The notes beneath the pieces are model-generated. The model did no database searches and had not been told where the DNA came from. It worked only from the letters and a program-made list of their open reading frames with translations. Of a stretch of 10,601 bases of DNA, positions 1 to 8,563 are shown in pieces (within the stretch, counting starts at the first letter, position 1; the number at the start of each line of letters is the position of its first letter). The DNA lies in contig WKLE02001578.1 of assembly GCA_014885115.2 (NCBI GenBank), forward strand, positions 15,353-25,953. Reading direction: 5' to 3'. The position numbers and the translations under genes were made by a program. This stretch comes from Asterionellopsis glacialis. Taxonomy: Eukaryota > Bacillariophyta > Plagiogrammaphyceae > Rhaphoneidales > Asterionellopsidaceae.

Positions 1-517
1 AAAGTTTTTCTGATTCACCAATGAGCATATAAATGATATTCTCCATCACAGACTACCATAGTTCACCTTCTTTTACTGCCTGTGGTCAATCATATTCATT
101 GAAGACTGTGTCCTCTTGCAAAGTGTAAGGTGTCCCCTTCCATGTAACAATACAGTATCCATTCCCATTGAAATTTGAAGTTCTAAAAAAAGAATGCACC
201 TACTTAATATGGCACCTGCACCTCTGAGTTGCCAACAACAACAACAACAAGATTTAATAAGATATTAATGACACATAATATTGTTCAATTGACAGGAAGT
301 TTATCCAAAGTAGGCTAAAGCATCTTTGATGACATGCTGTTGATAAAAATGCAATAGGGATTGTCTAAAAATAACTACTATTGTGCGGTTAAGGGCCTTT
401 CAAAAAAGTAAATTGGAAATTATATATAATATTGCAATTGTTCAAACACCATATTTACAAGCGATAAAAAAGAGAGAGAAATTATTATAAATATGGTTAT
501 ATTGAAAATATCATCAC
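1..517. other. AT-rich intergenic DNA, no gene seen
   Basis: No open frame of useful length and no recognisable protein trace on either strand. CpG is nearly absent, with only two sites by eye near 386 and 462. The only clear structure is a CAA microsatellite at 233-250. The last 30 bases before 518 resemble the end of the ~130-bp repeat unit that follows, so the tandem array may begin a little earlier than annotated. Confidence 0.6.
233..250. repeat. CAA trinucleotide microsatellite
   Basis: Six uninterrupted copies of CAA. It is too short to be remarkable and has no coding context. Confidence 0.9.
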
Positions 518-860
518 TGGTGGCACCTTTTTGAATTTCAGCATGTTAAAATTCATCATTTTTGTAGTGTCCATATCTTGATCACAAGTGATGGTGGTCA
601 ATAGTTGAATACAGGAACATTGTTTGATAGATAATGCAAGAGAGTTTCTTGTTGCAGCTTTTTAATTTCAATGGGTGCAAAATTTCATCATTTTTGGGAA
701 TGTCCATCATCTTGATCATAGGTGATAGTGCTCAAGCTTTGTTCTACATTGAATTTGTGTATTGAGATTATTGTCCCTGGTGGCAGCCCCTTTTGAATTT
801 CAAACTGATAAAAATCATGATGGTGAACAAACAAGATTTTTTTCCTGTATCAAGTACATT
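518..860. repeat. degenerate ~130-bp tandem repeat, about 2.5 copies
   Basis: Three units start at about 518, 649 and 778, so the spacing is about 130 bases. Each opens with a TGGTGGCA- or TTGTTGCAGC-like word and then CTTTTTGAATTTCA or a close variant. Next come an ATTTCATCATTTTTG-like word and TGTCCATxxTCTTGATCA, followed by GTGATxGTGxTCAA in the first two copies. The third unit is truncated after about 80 bases. The copies differ by many substitutions and small indels, so the array is old. No coding frame runs through it. It could be a decayed minisatellite or internal repeats of a dead mobile element. Confidence 0.7.
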
Positions 861-1255
861 ATCAAAATCAATAAAAATTCCTGGTGCAGATAAAAACATC
901 AATTACATTTTAATCTGATTAAAATTAAGTATTATTTTTCAATTATGTATTATATTTATAATATTATTATCCTACTAGCTCCAAAATTCTAAACATAGTA
1001 CAAAGTTTATGTACTAATCTAGCAAGTTTATCTTTGTTTTACTCATATGTAACTCAGGTCAAATAATGATGCCATGGTTCAGATTTGGCCAAGAATTCTT
1101 TCTTTTTTTCTTTCATTGACAATGTATCATGGTATTTAAGTCAAAAAGAAGCTATTCACCACAGGTTTATTTAGTAGGAATAAGTAATTTTAATTTCTTA
1201 AATATGTAACTCTTATTCCAAAGAACTTGACAGCCCTCCCTTTTCCATGAAGTTA

Positions 1256-1292
1256 CTTGTGTTGCAGCATCATACTGCTGCTGCAACACAAG
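1256..1292. repeat. perfect 14-bp inverted repeat (hairpin)
   Basis: The left arm CTTGTGTTGCAGCA (1256-1269) and right arm TGCTGCAACACAAG (1279-1292) are exactly complementary, with a 9-base loop. The stem can extend about four pairs outward past one bulged G. It lies in otherwise featureless AT-rich DNA, and its GC content is well above its surroundings. It could be the end of a miniature element or a small-RNA precursor. The sequence alone does not say which. Confidence 0.8.
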
Positions 1293-2543
1293 GTGACTCA
1301 GAATCTTTCAATTTTTGTGCTACTTTTGTGTTTATTGTTATAATTGTTGTATGCAAATAAAAAATACCAAGTACTACTTACTTGTCTCTGTTCTTGTAGA
1401 AGCAACAACAAGGAGGGAACAGGTTTAAGACACAAACAGGGTGAAGAATCTCTTCATTAATATGAGGAGGTCCTAATATAATTAAAAGTTAGTACCTTTG
1501 TAGGCAGAAAGGATTTATGGAAAATGTCTGAGGCTGACTTGTGGGCACTGGTGATGTCAAATTTATGGACTCTTGACAGATTGTTCAATAGGAGACAGGA
1601 TGGGCAGACTGGCACAACAGATAGCAGTAATAGGAGTTTTTAATTGACCAGTTTTACTTGTTATGATATGATTAGGAGCTTTTGAATTATTGCCAAGTCT
1701 ACAGTAAAAACAAGAATTACTGTATAATATGAGCAGTTGTTTCATGGATGGGGTAAAAAATAATTCTACCTGGAGATCTAAAATGTACCACCATCATTTG
1801 GAGATCCAATTGAACTTCAAAGCTCTAAATAACATGCTTTCGATACATTTTAATTTTTGGGTATTGATCAACCATTAGTGCATGTTAGAGAAGAATTCAA
1901 ATAAATTTTGAAAGATTCTATCAGATGAAGTAGAGTTTGAATAAAAGAAAGTTAAATATCTCTAAAAATAAGCTTAGGGATATCATAGCAGGCTCATAAA
2001 TACCATCCCAAAAATGAACTCTTGACTGTATTTTCATGACAGCAAAAATAGGAAAGAATTTACTGCTAGGTCATTACATTATTTAGCTAGTACAGAGAAC
2101 TCATTTCAAAGTTCAAAGAAGATATGGGGGCACCTCCTGAAATATTGGCTGCTTCAGAAAGAAATTGTATCTCCAGGTGGTACAGTAGTGGGATCTATAT
2201 ATTATGCTGGTACTGCATGTATGTCTAAACTTTTAAAATTATTATTCTTTTGTACACATTTAATATTTAATGTCAAACATACAAGTTTGTAACAAGTACT
2301 TAGTAGTTTAAAAATCTAAAACAATATTATTATATTTGTCTATCTTACACTGTGTTTATTACCATCTAATATTCCATTTTTGTTACACCATTACAGCGGT
2401 CAATCTCATTCATTATCACAAAATACTGGTGAACAACATTAAACATCCTCATAAAATTTACCATACCACCAAAATCTAATATCCTTCTATAATTACAACT
2501 GTAGTGAAAAGAAGTAGTAGATAATTTCAATGCACTATACTAG
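1293..2543. other. AT-rich, CpG-poor DNA with no recognisable gene
   Basis: A 60-codon frame starting with ATG exists on the minus strand (1745 down to 1563), but its translation resembles nothing I recognise and is surrounded by stops. The word ACCTGGAGAT near 1768 recurs inverted near 2169-2178, too short to define an element. No RNA gene, repeat array or regulatory signal can be supported. Confidence 0.5.
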
Positions 2544-3120
2544 TTGGTGGTGGTGCAGGGCAAAATCACTGCTATGTTAAGAATGATGGAGATGAAGACA
2601 AAAGAAATTGTAGGTGAATATTTTAAACAGGGTAAATGGTTGATGTATTTGACCACTATTGTGTGCAAATCTCAAACAGATTTGATGCTATTTCACACTT
2701 GTGCATTTGCAAAAGATTTGATTAAAGCCTTCTTGGAAAATGATTGGAAGGATAAAAAAATGTGTTTGATGAAAAGTTGTGCAAGAGTGACATGAAGATA
2801 TTTGAACTTGGAAAAATTGCAATGACTGCACTGAAGATAGCTCACAATTGCACGACAGGAAGGAATCTTGTTATGGTGGAATATTATTTCCAAATACTCC
2901 CTTGGCAAGTTTAGGAGGGATAAGATAGAGGCACTTCTCCAAGGATGAAAGAGAGCATAAAACAGCAGTGACATCAAGATATTTACCATTTCTGGCAGCT
3001 TTCTCTGATGACTTTACTTAGGGGACTATCCAAGAGTAGAATTCTCATGTTTTATAGGGATCTCAGAAAAAAACTAAGGGTTGGAAGGTATGCAGCAAAA
3101 TATGTGAGACTCTCACCCTT
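2544..3120 (+). other. degenerate coding-like region, family unknown
   Basis: An open frame runs from 2544 to 2795 (83 codons, GTG-type opening, so not a convincing start). A second plus-strand frame takes over at about 2783 and reads KSDMKIFELGKIAMTALKIA and onward for about 40 codons, to a stop near 2911. Short further pieces follow to about 3110, including RKKLRVGRYAAKY near 3068-3106. Balanced amino-acid composition over frame-switching pieces suggests a broken gene rather than chance frames. I do not recognise the family. It lies on the opposite strand to the MATE relic and shares its CpG depletion. Confidence 0.25.
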
Positions 3121-3202
3121 ATTGTGAATATAAAAATTAGCTTGCATTTTGTCTATAAACTTGGAGATCCTATCTCATTATCATTCTTTTTCAGGTTGCC
3201 AT

Positions 3203-4824
3203 TTATCCATATTTCATGGCTAATGGTCCATTCCTTGTTAGGTGAAGCCATACACCAGCAAGGTGCAATGAATTGAATACTCCAAATCCCATCCATACTC
3301 CAGTCAACACATATATTGGTGGGAATGTAAGGAGAGCACACAAACATCCTACAGTAGCAATAACAGTACTTATAGTAAACAGTTGCATAGTTACCATAGC
3401 CAACCATGACACCTTCTCCCATAAAGACAAGACCATTGATAATCTGGTACACACTTGCTAGGTATGAAGGGACCAAGGCTGCATCCCTCACAGCTTGGAG
3501 TGGCACAGATTTATGCAGTAATGGTAGTATGCCAATTTGAAGTGAACCAAGTGAACATCCAAGCACAATGGCCGCCCCAAGTCATTAAATGATTGGCAGT
3601 TGCTTTTGCATCCTCAATACCACCTTCTGTCTCACCTGTCTCTTCATTGTACTGTTCCATCATCACATTTGGCACAACTGTTTGTGCTATAGTTGATAAT
3701 GCTAGCAATACAATGCCATCAATCTGAAAGGTTTGGATAGCCATAGCATGAGCTGCTGCTTCAACACCCGTTTCATCAATAGATTGCATTACACGTGTAA
3801 CAGACAAAAAGGTCATCCTCCCTTTAGCAAAGGTTTCAATTTCAACCAAAATGGTAATCAAAATACCTTTGACCACTTGATCATGTTTTTCTGCAATAAG
3901 AGCTTGACATATATAATGGCAGAAATAATCTTGTTTGCTAAAGTTGCTAATGCTGCACCAGGGACACCCAAAGACAATGTGAATATCAAAATAGGATCCA
4001 ATATAGAATTCAACATATTGGCAAAGGATCTAATCTTCACAGATGTAACTGTATCTAAGACACCACAAAACGCTGAAAACCCAATCAAGGATATTAGTGA
4101 TGGTAGAAATGCAAAGGATTCGATCAAAAGATAGAGTTTGGCATAGCACTATTCAATAGCTGGTGCTCCCTCTACAATATAGGAGCAAAAGTGCATATTA
4201 GTATAGAGTCACAAATGAAACATCATTAGATGATACTTTTTCACAAACATTTCAAGAGCTAAATATCATGGTGACCAAGACCTGTTACCTCTCAGGACAG
4301 AACCCAAGACATGTTCTGGTCAGAAAAAGAGTAGTGGTGTCCCAATCAGAGCAATTAGTAGCCCAACAACCAAAGCTTGACAAACAACATCTTGTAGACC
4401 CTTCTTGGTCACCCTTGGCATTCTTTTTTGAAACAAGTGTGGAAGTCACACTAGGTAAAAAGGATGCAATCCAAAAGGCTGATTTAAATACCTGATTTGC
4501 AGCAGCTTGTCCAGCCACAGCCAGTACATTGCCCATACAATTAATCAAAAATAAAGCAACTGCACCAATCAAAGGGTTGATAGCAAAGTTGGCAATGCAT
4601 GGTAGCACAATTTTGATAAGTTTCCAATGAAGTGAATCAAATGATGGAAAGAAAGATATTTTTTTCTAAATGGTGGTGAAATGGAAGAGCTTTTCTTGTG
4701 GCTGTATTGAGCTGTATTGACTGCTACTTCAAGTATCAGCACCACCATGAAGAAGAATTTCATTCTTTTCTTCAGAGGCACCATTATTGCTGTTTTCCAG
4801 CAATGAGGAATCTGAAGCTGCCAT
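3203..4824 (-). pseudogene. MATE-family (DinF/EDS5-like) efflux transporter, degraded
   Basis: Reading the minus strand from ATG at 4824-4822 gives a hydrophilic leader (MAASDSSLLENSNNG...), then membrane segments typical of MATE cation- or drug-antiporters. These include IKIVLPCIANFAINPLIGAV (4617-4558), VAGQAAANQVFKSAFWIASF (4518-4459), VVCQALVVGLLIALIGTPLL (from about 4392) and FAFLPSLISLIGFSAFCGVL (from about 4116). Further pieces are TRVMQSIDETG, HAMAIQTFQIDGIVLLALST, and a C-terminus with INGLVFMGEGVMVGYGN and GVWMGFGVFNSL. The span matches a full-length protein of about 540 residues with the usual twelve helices. Lesions seen: in-frame stops TGA 4731-4729, TAG 4668-4666, TGA 4322-4320, TAG 4151-4149, TGA 3860-3858 and TGA 3815-3813; frameshifts near 4400, 3815, 3577 and 3393, the one near 3815 with loss of roughly ten codons. 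The reading ends at TAA 3205-3203. Intact members export organic cations or metabolites from the cell or an organelle. This copy cannot encode a working protein. It is not simply a retrocopy, because one intron position is preserved. Confidence 0.9.
4172..4288 (-). other. relic spliceosomal intron in the MATE pseudogene
   Basis: On the minus strand a donor GTAACA follows the exon end CTGAGAG, and an acceptor TTGTAG precedes AGGGAGCACC. Removing the 117 bases joins the frames as VLR-E-GAPAIE, restoring transporter sequence in phase 1. A TACTAAT word at 4203-4197 sits about 26 bases before the acceptor, where a branch point is expected. The intervening DNA has stops in the joined frame. The placement rests on protein continuity, not on transcript evidence. 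Confidence 0.65.
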
Positions 4825-5262
4825 GGATAATCATGGCATTATGTGCCATCCATATTTATTGTACTGTTGGTAGTATGATTGCAAAAAAGATTGTACAGTT
4901 GGTTGTGATACAAGTGGTAGATGGAGGGGAGATTTGTTTCCTTGTTCTTGTTGTTGTCTTGATTGTTGTATCATTTTTCCTGTAGATCTTCCACCTGCAA
5001 AGCAAAAGACACCCACATTTGTTCTAAAAATTACTAAAGTTCAAAGTGCAGTGATTGCTCATGATGAAAGGGTGGTGTTTGATTATTGACAATTATATTT
5101 TGAATAGCACAAGTGTCAGAGTAGTACAAACTACAAAATTGCTAGTAACAAATTTGATTGGAACAGACATTTGAAGGAGACAAATGGGAAAACATTGGTA
5201 GAGATACTAACATCCAAAAAGTTGGCTTACATACAGACCATATTAGACAACAAAATTTTGAA
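4825..5262. other. upstream flank of the MATE relic, no clear gene
   Basis: Minus-strand bases 5016-4831 stay open (61 codons, glutamine-rich around RQQQEQGNKS) and end just before the MATE start in another frame. They could be decayed 5' leader, a lost first exon, or chance. The plus strand shows only TTG-rich simple sequence near 4935-4975. No promoter element can be supported. Confidence 0.35.
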
Positions 5263-5284
5263 GGGATGGGGTGGGGGGTGGGGG
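5263..5284 (+). other. G-quadruplex-type motif
   Basis: Four guanine runs of 3, 4, 6 and 5 bases are separated by loops of 2, 1 and 1 bases on the plus strand. This satisfies the standard G3+N1-7 pattern with very short loops, which is known to favour stable parallel folds. It is isolated in AT-rich DNA about 440 bases from the MATE start. Function is unknown. Confidence 0.75.
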
Positions 5285-5685
5285 AACCAGTACTGGAATG
5301 GAATCTGAAGGATAACAAAAGATTTAGTTACAAATAGCTTTCAATTTACTCCTTTTCATTCAGAACAACTTCAAAGAAGCTGAAAAAGATGCAAATAGAA
5401 CAGGCATTTCTAAAAGATAGTATAGCTGAGTGAAGAGTAAAGACAGTAGTAATACTACTTGGTACCAGCATATACTTATCAACTGCGCTATACAAAATTG
5501 ATTTCATATATAAAATTTTATTATACTACTAATATCTTTCTAGACCTAATTAAATACATGACAATGCAGCAATGATAACAAAAAATCAAAATGGTGTGAT
5601 ACAATTGGACATTTTCTGATCACCTACATACAGTACTTGATAATTAATATTATGCATGCATTTAGAATGTACCAGGTACAGGTAT
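5285..5685. other. AT-rich DNA with no recognisable gene
   Basis: Every frame is closed by frequent stops, and one CpG is seen (near 5485). No repeat, RNA gene or protein trace is supported. Confidence 0.55.
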
Positions 5686-5703
5686 TGTACAGTACACTGT
5701 ACA
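5686..5703. repeat. 18-bp near-palindrome
   Basis: TGTACAGT and ACTGTACA are exact complements separated by AC. The surroundings (5668-5710) are rich in GTAC and AGGTAC words, forming a small cluster of nested inverted repeats. It may be the terminal or subterminal part of a mobile element. Confidence 0.7.
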
Positions 5704-5714
5704 GGTACATGAGC
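5700..5714 (+). repeat. left copy of a 15-bp direct repeat flanking the transposase block
   Basis: TACAGGTACATGAGC here matches TACAGGTACATCAGC at 8325-8339 in 14 of 15 positions and the same orientation. The two copies flank the unassigned frame and the transposase relic. This could be an insertion footprint, subterminal element repeats, or chance in GTAC-rich sequence. Confidence 0.4.
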
Positions 5715-5818
5715 TCCTTTACAGACAGAACCTTTTTTTATCAAATTAGTGTGCTACACAGCAAAAATCTTTGTTTTTGCAAATAGTGAAGCATTCAATG
5801 ATGGTGCAAACATGATGA

Positions 5819-6133
5819 TTATTGCACATTGGGAAGCTCCCCCCCATTGTATCCAAAAGACACCATCCTCATCATGATGTTGAGGACAGTTCCTCAACTG
5901 GATACAATGGGGGAAGGTCTCTGTTGAGAGAATCTTACATGGTTTTAAGCAAGGTAATGTTGGAGGCAACTGAAGGTGTTTGGTACTGAATCTTGCCTGT
6001 TAGTGAGTTCATTTTGACAACAGATAATATTCAGAAGGCTATAAGGGTAGACTGGAAGTATTTACTTCCATTGTTGTTGACTTGTGGGTTAGTGCACTAT
6101 GCTGACAACAATTATAAAAAGGGAGTTTGTTAG
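5819..6133 (+). pseudogene. unassigned coding-like frame with one internal stop
   Basis: A 104-codon stretch is broken only by TGA at 5987-5989 and ends at TAG 6131-6133. It contains RSLLRESYMVLSKVMLEATE before the internal stop and TDNIQKAIRVDWKYLLPLLL after it. The latter leads into a short hydrophobic run and YADNNYKKG. No family is recognised, and no start codon is favoured over another. The internal TGA fits the CGA-to-TGA pattern seen elsewhere in the CpG-poor block. It lies upstream of the transposase relic on the same strand and could be an accessory or N-terminal part of the same element, or an unrelated gene fragment. Confidence 0.3.
5841..5913. repeat. nested stem-loop with 15-bp outer and 8-bp inner stem
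   Basis: The outer arms CCCCCATTGTATCCA (5841-5855) and TGGATACAATGGGGG (5899-5913) are exact complements. Inside, GTTGAGGA (5879-5886) pairs exactly with TCCTCAAC (5891-5898) around a CAGT loop, and the inner stem abuts the right outer arm. A third weak pairing of CCTCATCA with TGATG-like bases lies between. It sits inside the unassigned frame above. Hairpins of this size occur in miniature transposons and small-RNA precursors. Confidence 0.75.
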
Positions 6134-6708
6134 AGTGAATAAATTATGATCTATTTTAACTACTTCTAAAAAACACTCACCAATCCACCGGTTGGTCTTT
6201 GACACCTAGAATATGTACAGGATCCTACAGATGATCTACTTAGAGTTTGGGTCCGGCAGTGTTTGGTTTTACCATGTGAACCAAACTCCCCAAGCCAGCC
6301 AATGAACGCCCACTGGATCACCTGTTTGGTGTCATGACTGGAGTTGTACTGCCATGGAGTGACAGCGCATCAGTCATGCTGCTGCAGAGCATCACCTCAT
6401 GTGCTTCATCCATGGCATCATTGCATCACAGTACATCCATACTATGGTTGATTGAAATCATGTATGTGAGTCATGTCTTGCACATGACTCACCTACTGCA
6501 GTTGGTATATTTGGTTGTGACATCAGATGTGAAGCAGATACAAATCAAGTTGGCACTGTGGGGGCAGAAGTTACAGTTGGATCTGCAGAACAAGAAGCCT
6601 TTTGAAGTAACTTATGCGAGAAGGCTCAACAGTGGAGAAGAATACTTTTTGTTGTTGTTGGATCTCCTTTGGTACAAGAAGATGAAGATAGGACTCTAAA
6701 AACCATCT
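6134..6708 (+). other. region upstream of the transposase relic, content uncertain
   Basis: An open plus-strand frame from ATG 6334 to 6699 (121 codons) is the longest open frame in the CpG-poor half, but its translation is hydrophobic and unfamiliar. The stretch 6180-6370 has five of the scarce CpGs and somewhat higher GC than its surroundings. The helix-turn-helix N-terminus of the transposase would be expected here, but I cannot align one with confidence. A perfect hairpin lies at 6466-6492. Confidence 0.3.
6466..6492. repeat. perfect 11-bp inverted repeat
   Basis: GTGAGTCATGT (6466-6476) and ACATGACTCAC (6482-6492) are exact complements around a CTTGC loop. The arms carry the TGAGTCA/TGACTCA word bound by bZIP-type factors in many eukaryotes. 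There is no independent sign of a promoter here. Confidence 0.75.
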
Positions 6709-8216
6709 AACTACTGCTTGGTTTTACCAACAAGGTGGAAAGGAATCAAGTTCTATTGAAAAAGCTTTGTTGACTGATGAGCACCAAAATGTAGAGTTGC
6801 TTGAACAAGAAAGTATTTCAATATTATTATGGATCCACTAAAAACAGTTGCTTTTTTAGATGAGAAGTGGTTCTACATAACAAACTATTGTCAAAAGCTT
6901 AAACTGTTACTTAAGTGACATAATGAAATACATATTCCAAAATACAGAAGACCAAAGATTCATTCACAAAATTATCCTGTCAAGGTTAGTTGTTGTGTTT
7001 TGTTTGTTTAAATGATGACAGTAGTGCTAAACTATTAACATTCCTCCTTGTTCTTTGTAATCATCCCTTCTCAAAAACAGGTGATGTATCATACAGGCAT
7101 TGTTGCTTGTCCAAACAAAGGGAAAACTTTGATGGAAGAGTATTTATGAAAAGGGTTAGTAAATGAAAGAAAGTAGCAAAGGAATCCAGGAACTCATATG
7201 GTTTTCAATTGATATACATGTAAATGATGAGTTGAATTCAGGCTGTTAGCACACAATCATTTTTTCAAAAATGGTTGAGGACAATGAGGATGTTACTGTA
7301 CAATATTTCTTGGATTTGTTGATTGACATATATGACAATCTAGATGATTTTGTAACAACATGATTGCAATTTATTATGTAACACATACAAGTGCCAAGAA
7401 AAAGAAGAAAACTTTTGTGGATTTGAATACAATCAAGAAATAAATAAATTAGGAAGGTTCACAGATTCAGATGGTACACAGAAAGATTTGACTCTTGAAG
7501 ATGTACAACTTTGTGTTAAATTGCAAAAGAAGGGTGATGAAGTTGATAGTTGATGAGGATGTTTCTTGTGACTCCACATTCATCTTGAAATGGATTCCTG
7601 AAGTGGCCAAGACCATGAGAGAAGTTCATGCATCATTGATGCCAGTGACTGAAAAATTGTATTTGGTGATGGATAACTCTGGAGGTCAAAGAACAGATAA
7701 TGCTAAGGAGGAATTATATGCAAAAGAACTCAATAAACATAAGATTGAAAAAATCTGACAGGTATCCAGCAGGTCACCTGAGATGACCATGTTAGAGTTG
7801 GGAGTGTGGATGAGCATTCAAGCAGCTGTGACAAGGCTTCACCATAAATGTTGCTGCCATCACAATGCATTGGCTGAGAGTGCTGATGCATGATATGACA
7901 ACCAACTATTTATTGATAATAAACTTTTATACATTGTTAAATACCTACGCACCACAAGCAAGCTAACTATCCAATCAATTTAAATGAAAGAGTATTTGAA
8001 AATGTTCATGAAGAATTGAAAGTTTTTTTACAGTTGATCGTGAAGCACAAAGGTGGTATAATAGGCTTGTGGAGGAACACCGGGCTTTTCAGAGATGCAG
8101 CAATTTTTGATCTCACATCTGTTGATGATGACAAAAATATAATAATCAACATAGACATGGATGACCAGGAAACTGGTGATGATGATCTAATTGACAATGA
8201 GTCTGATATGGACTAA
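6709..8216 (+). pseudogene. Tc1/mariner-like (DDE superfamily) transposase, degraded
   Basis: The relic reads ALLTDEHQNVELLEQES, the end of the linker before the catalytic domain. MDPLKTVAFLDEKWFYITN follows from 6829, with the DEKWF motif and first catalytic Asp at 6859-6861. Next come PKYRRPKIHSQNYPVK, a GT-AG intron (6985-7080), VMYHTGIVACPNKGK and FDGRVFMKRVSK. About 100 degraded codons follow, then KLYLVMDNSGGQRTD with the second Asp at 7672-7674, and MLELGVWMSIQAAVTRLHH, where the third acid is Glu (GAG 7795-7797). A C-terminal FENVHEELKVFLQLIVKHKG and an acidic Asp-rich tail end at TAA 8214-8216. DNxGG and LxLGVW are marks of this superfamily. An intact protein would cut and paste its element in the nucleus. 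Lesions include TGA 6916-6918, a frameshift near 7127, TGA near 7177, several stops from 7234 to 7450, a frameshift near 7545, TGA 7756-7758, and a further frame change before about 7975. The first-to-second acid distance is far longer than usual. No clear terminal inverted repeats were found. Confidence 0.85.
6985..7080 (+). other. spliceosomal intron in the transposase relic
   Basis: Donor GTTAGT follows CCTGTCAAG, and acceptor AAAACAG precedes GTGATGTATCAT. Removing 96 bases joins PVK directly to VMYHTG in phase 0, giving continuous transposase sequence across the junction. Branch-point-like words (GCTAAAC, TATTAAC) and a pyrimidine-rich stretch lie before the acceptor. No transcript evidence is available. 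Confidence 0.7.
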
Positions 8217-8324
8217 TGAAAATAATAAAATAACTACTCCTGTTACCACCATCAACATTGTTTCTTTGACTACTTTTACATAACTTTCAAAAAAATGTGA
8301 GAGTTTTACGTTCCATATCTGGTA

Positions 8325-8339
8325 TACAGGTACATCAGC
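8325..8339 (+). repeat. right copy of a 15-bp direct repeat flanking the transposase block
   Basis: It matches 5700-5714 at 14 of 15 positions in the same orientation, 2.6 kb away. It coincides with the point where CpG dinucleotides reappear. Confidence 0.4.
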
Positions 8340-8545
8340 ACGACTTACTTATGAGATGATGATGTGTCTACTGATTCTACGAACATTTTGTGCATGTACA
8401 TTTGAACGCATTTCTAGTAGAAAGAAACTGATTTGAAAACGGAAGGTATCCGTTGTCAAAAACTTTGGTCGTGCATATATCAATACCACAATACCTACCA
8501 GTAGTCCGAAATACAAAATCTATGTAGGTATGATAGATATATTAT

Positions 8546-8563
8546 TGATGTGACGACACATCA
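8546..8563. promoter_or_regulatory. inverted repeat with TGACG core upstream of the MORN gene
   Basis: TGATGTG and CACATCA are exact complements around ACGA, containing a TGACGA word close to the TGACGT core of bZIP (CRE-type) sites reported in diatom promoters. It lies 58 bases before the upstream ATG at 8621. Position and form suggest a factor-binding site, but this is inference from a short motif. Confidence 0.25.

Noticed and set aside
1767..2180. Inverted ACCTGGAGAT copies as termini of a small element
   Set aside because: Only 10 bases match, the flanks do not extend the pairing, and no target duplication is seen.
3273..4134. Plus-strand open frames at 3273-3461 and 3733-4134
   Set aside because: They are antisense shadows of the MATE relic, whose minus-strand translation is clearly the meaningful one.
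4235..4236. Alternative MATE intron donor GTATCA giving a 65-base intron
   Set aside because: Joining there puts downstream sequence out of frame, whereas the donor at 4288 restores VLR-EGAPAIE exactly.
6161..8307. AAAACACTCACC-like and CTCACATTTTT-like words as terminal inverted repeats of the transposase element
   Set aside because: The match is short and gapped, and no flanking TA duplication could be fixed. It is weaker than chance-excluding evidence.
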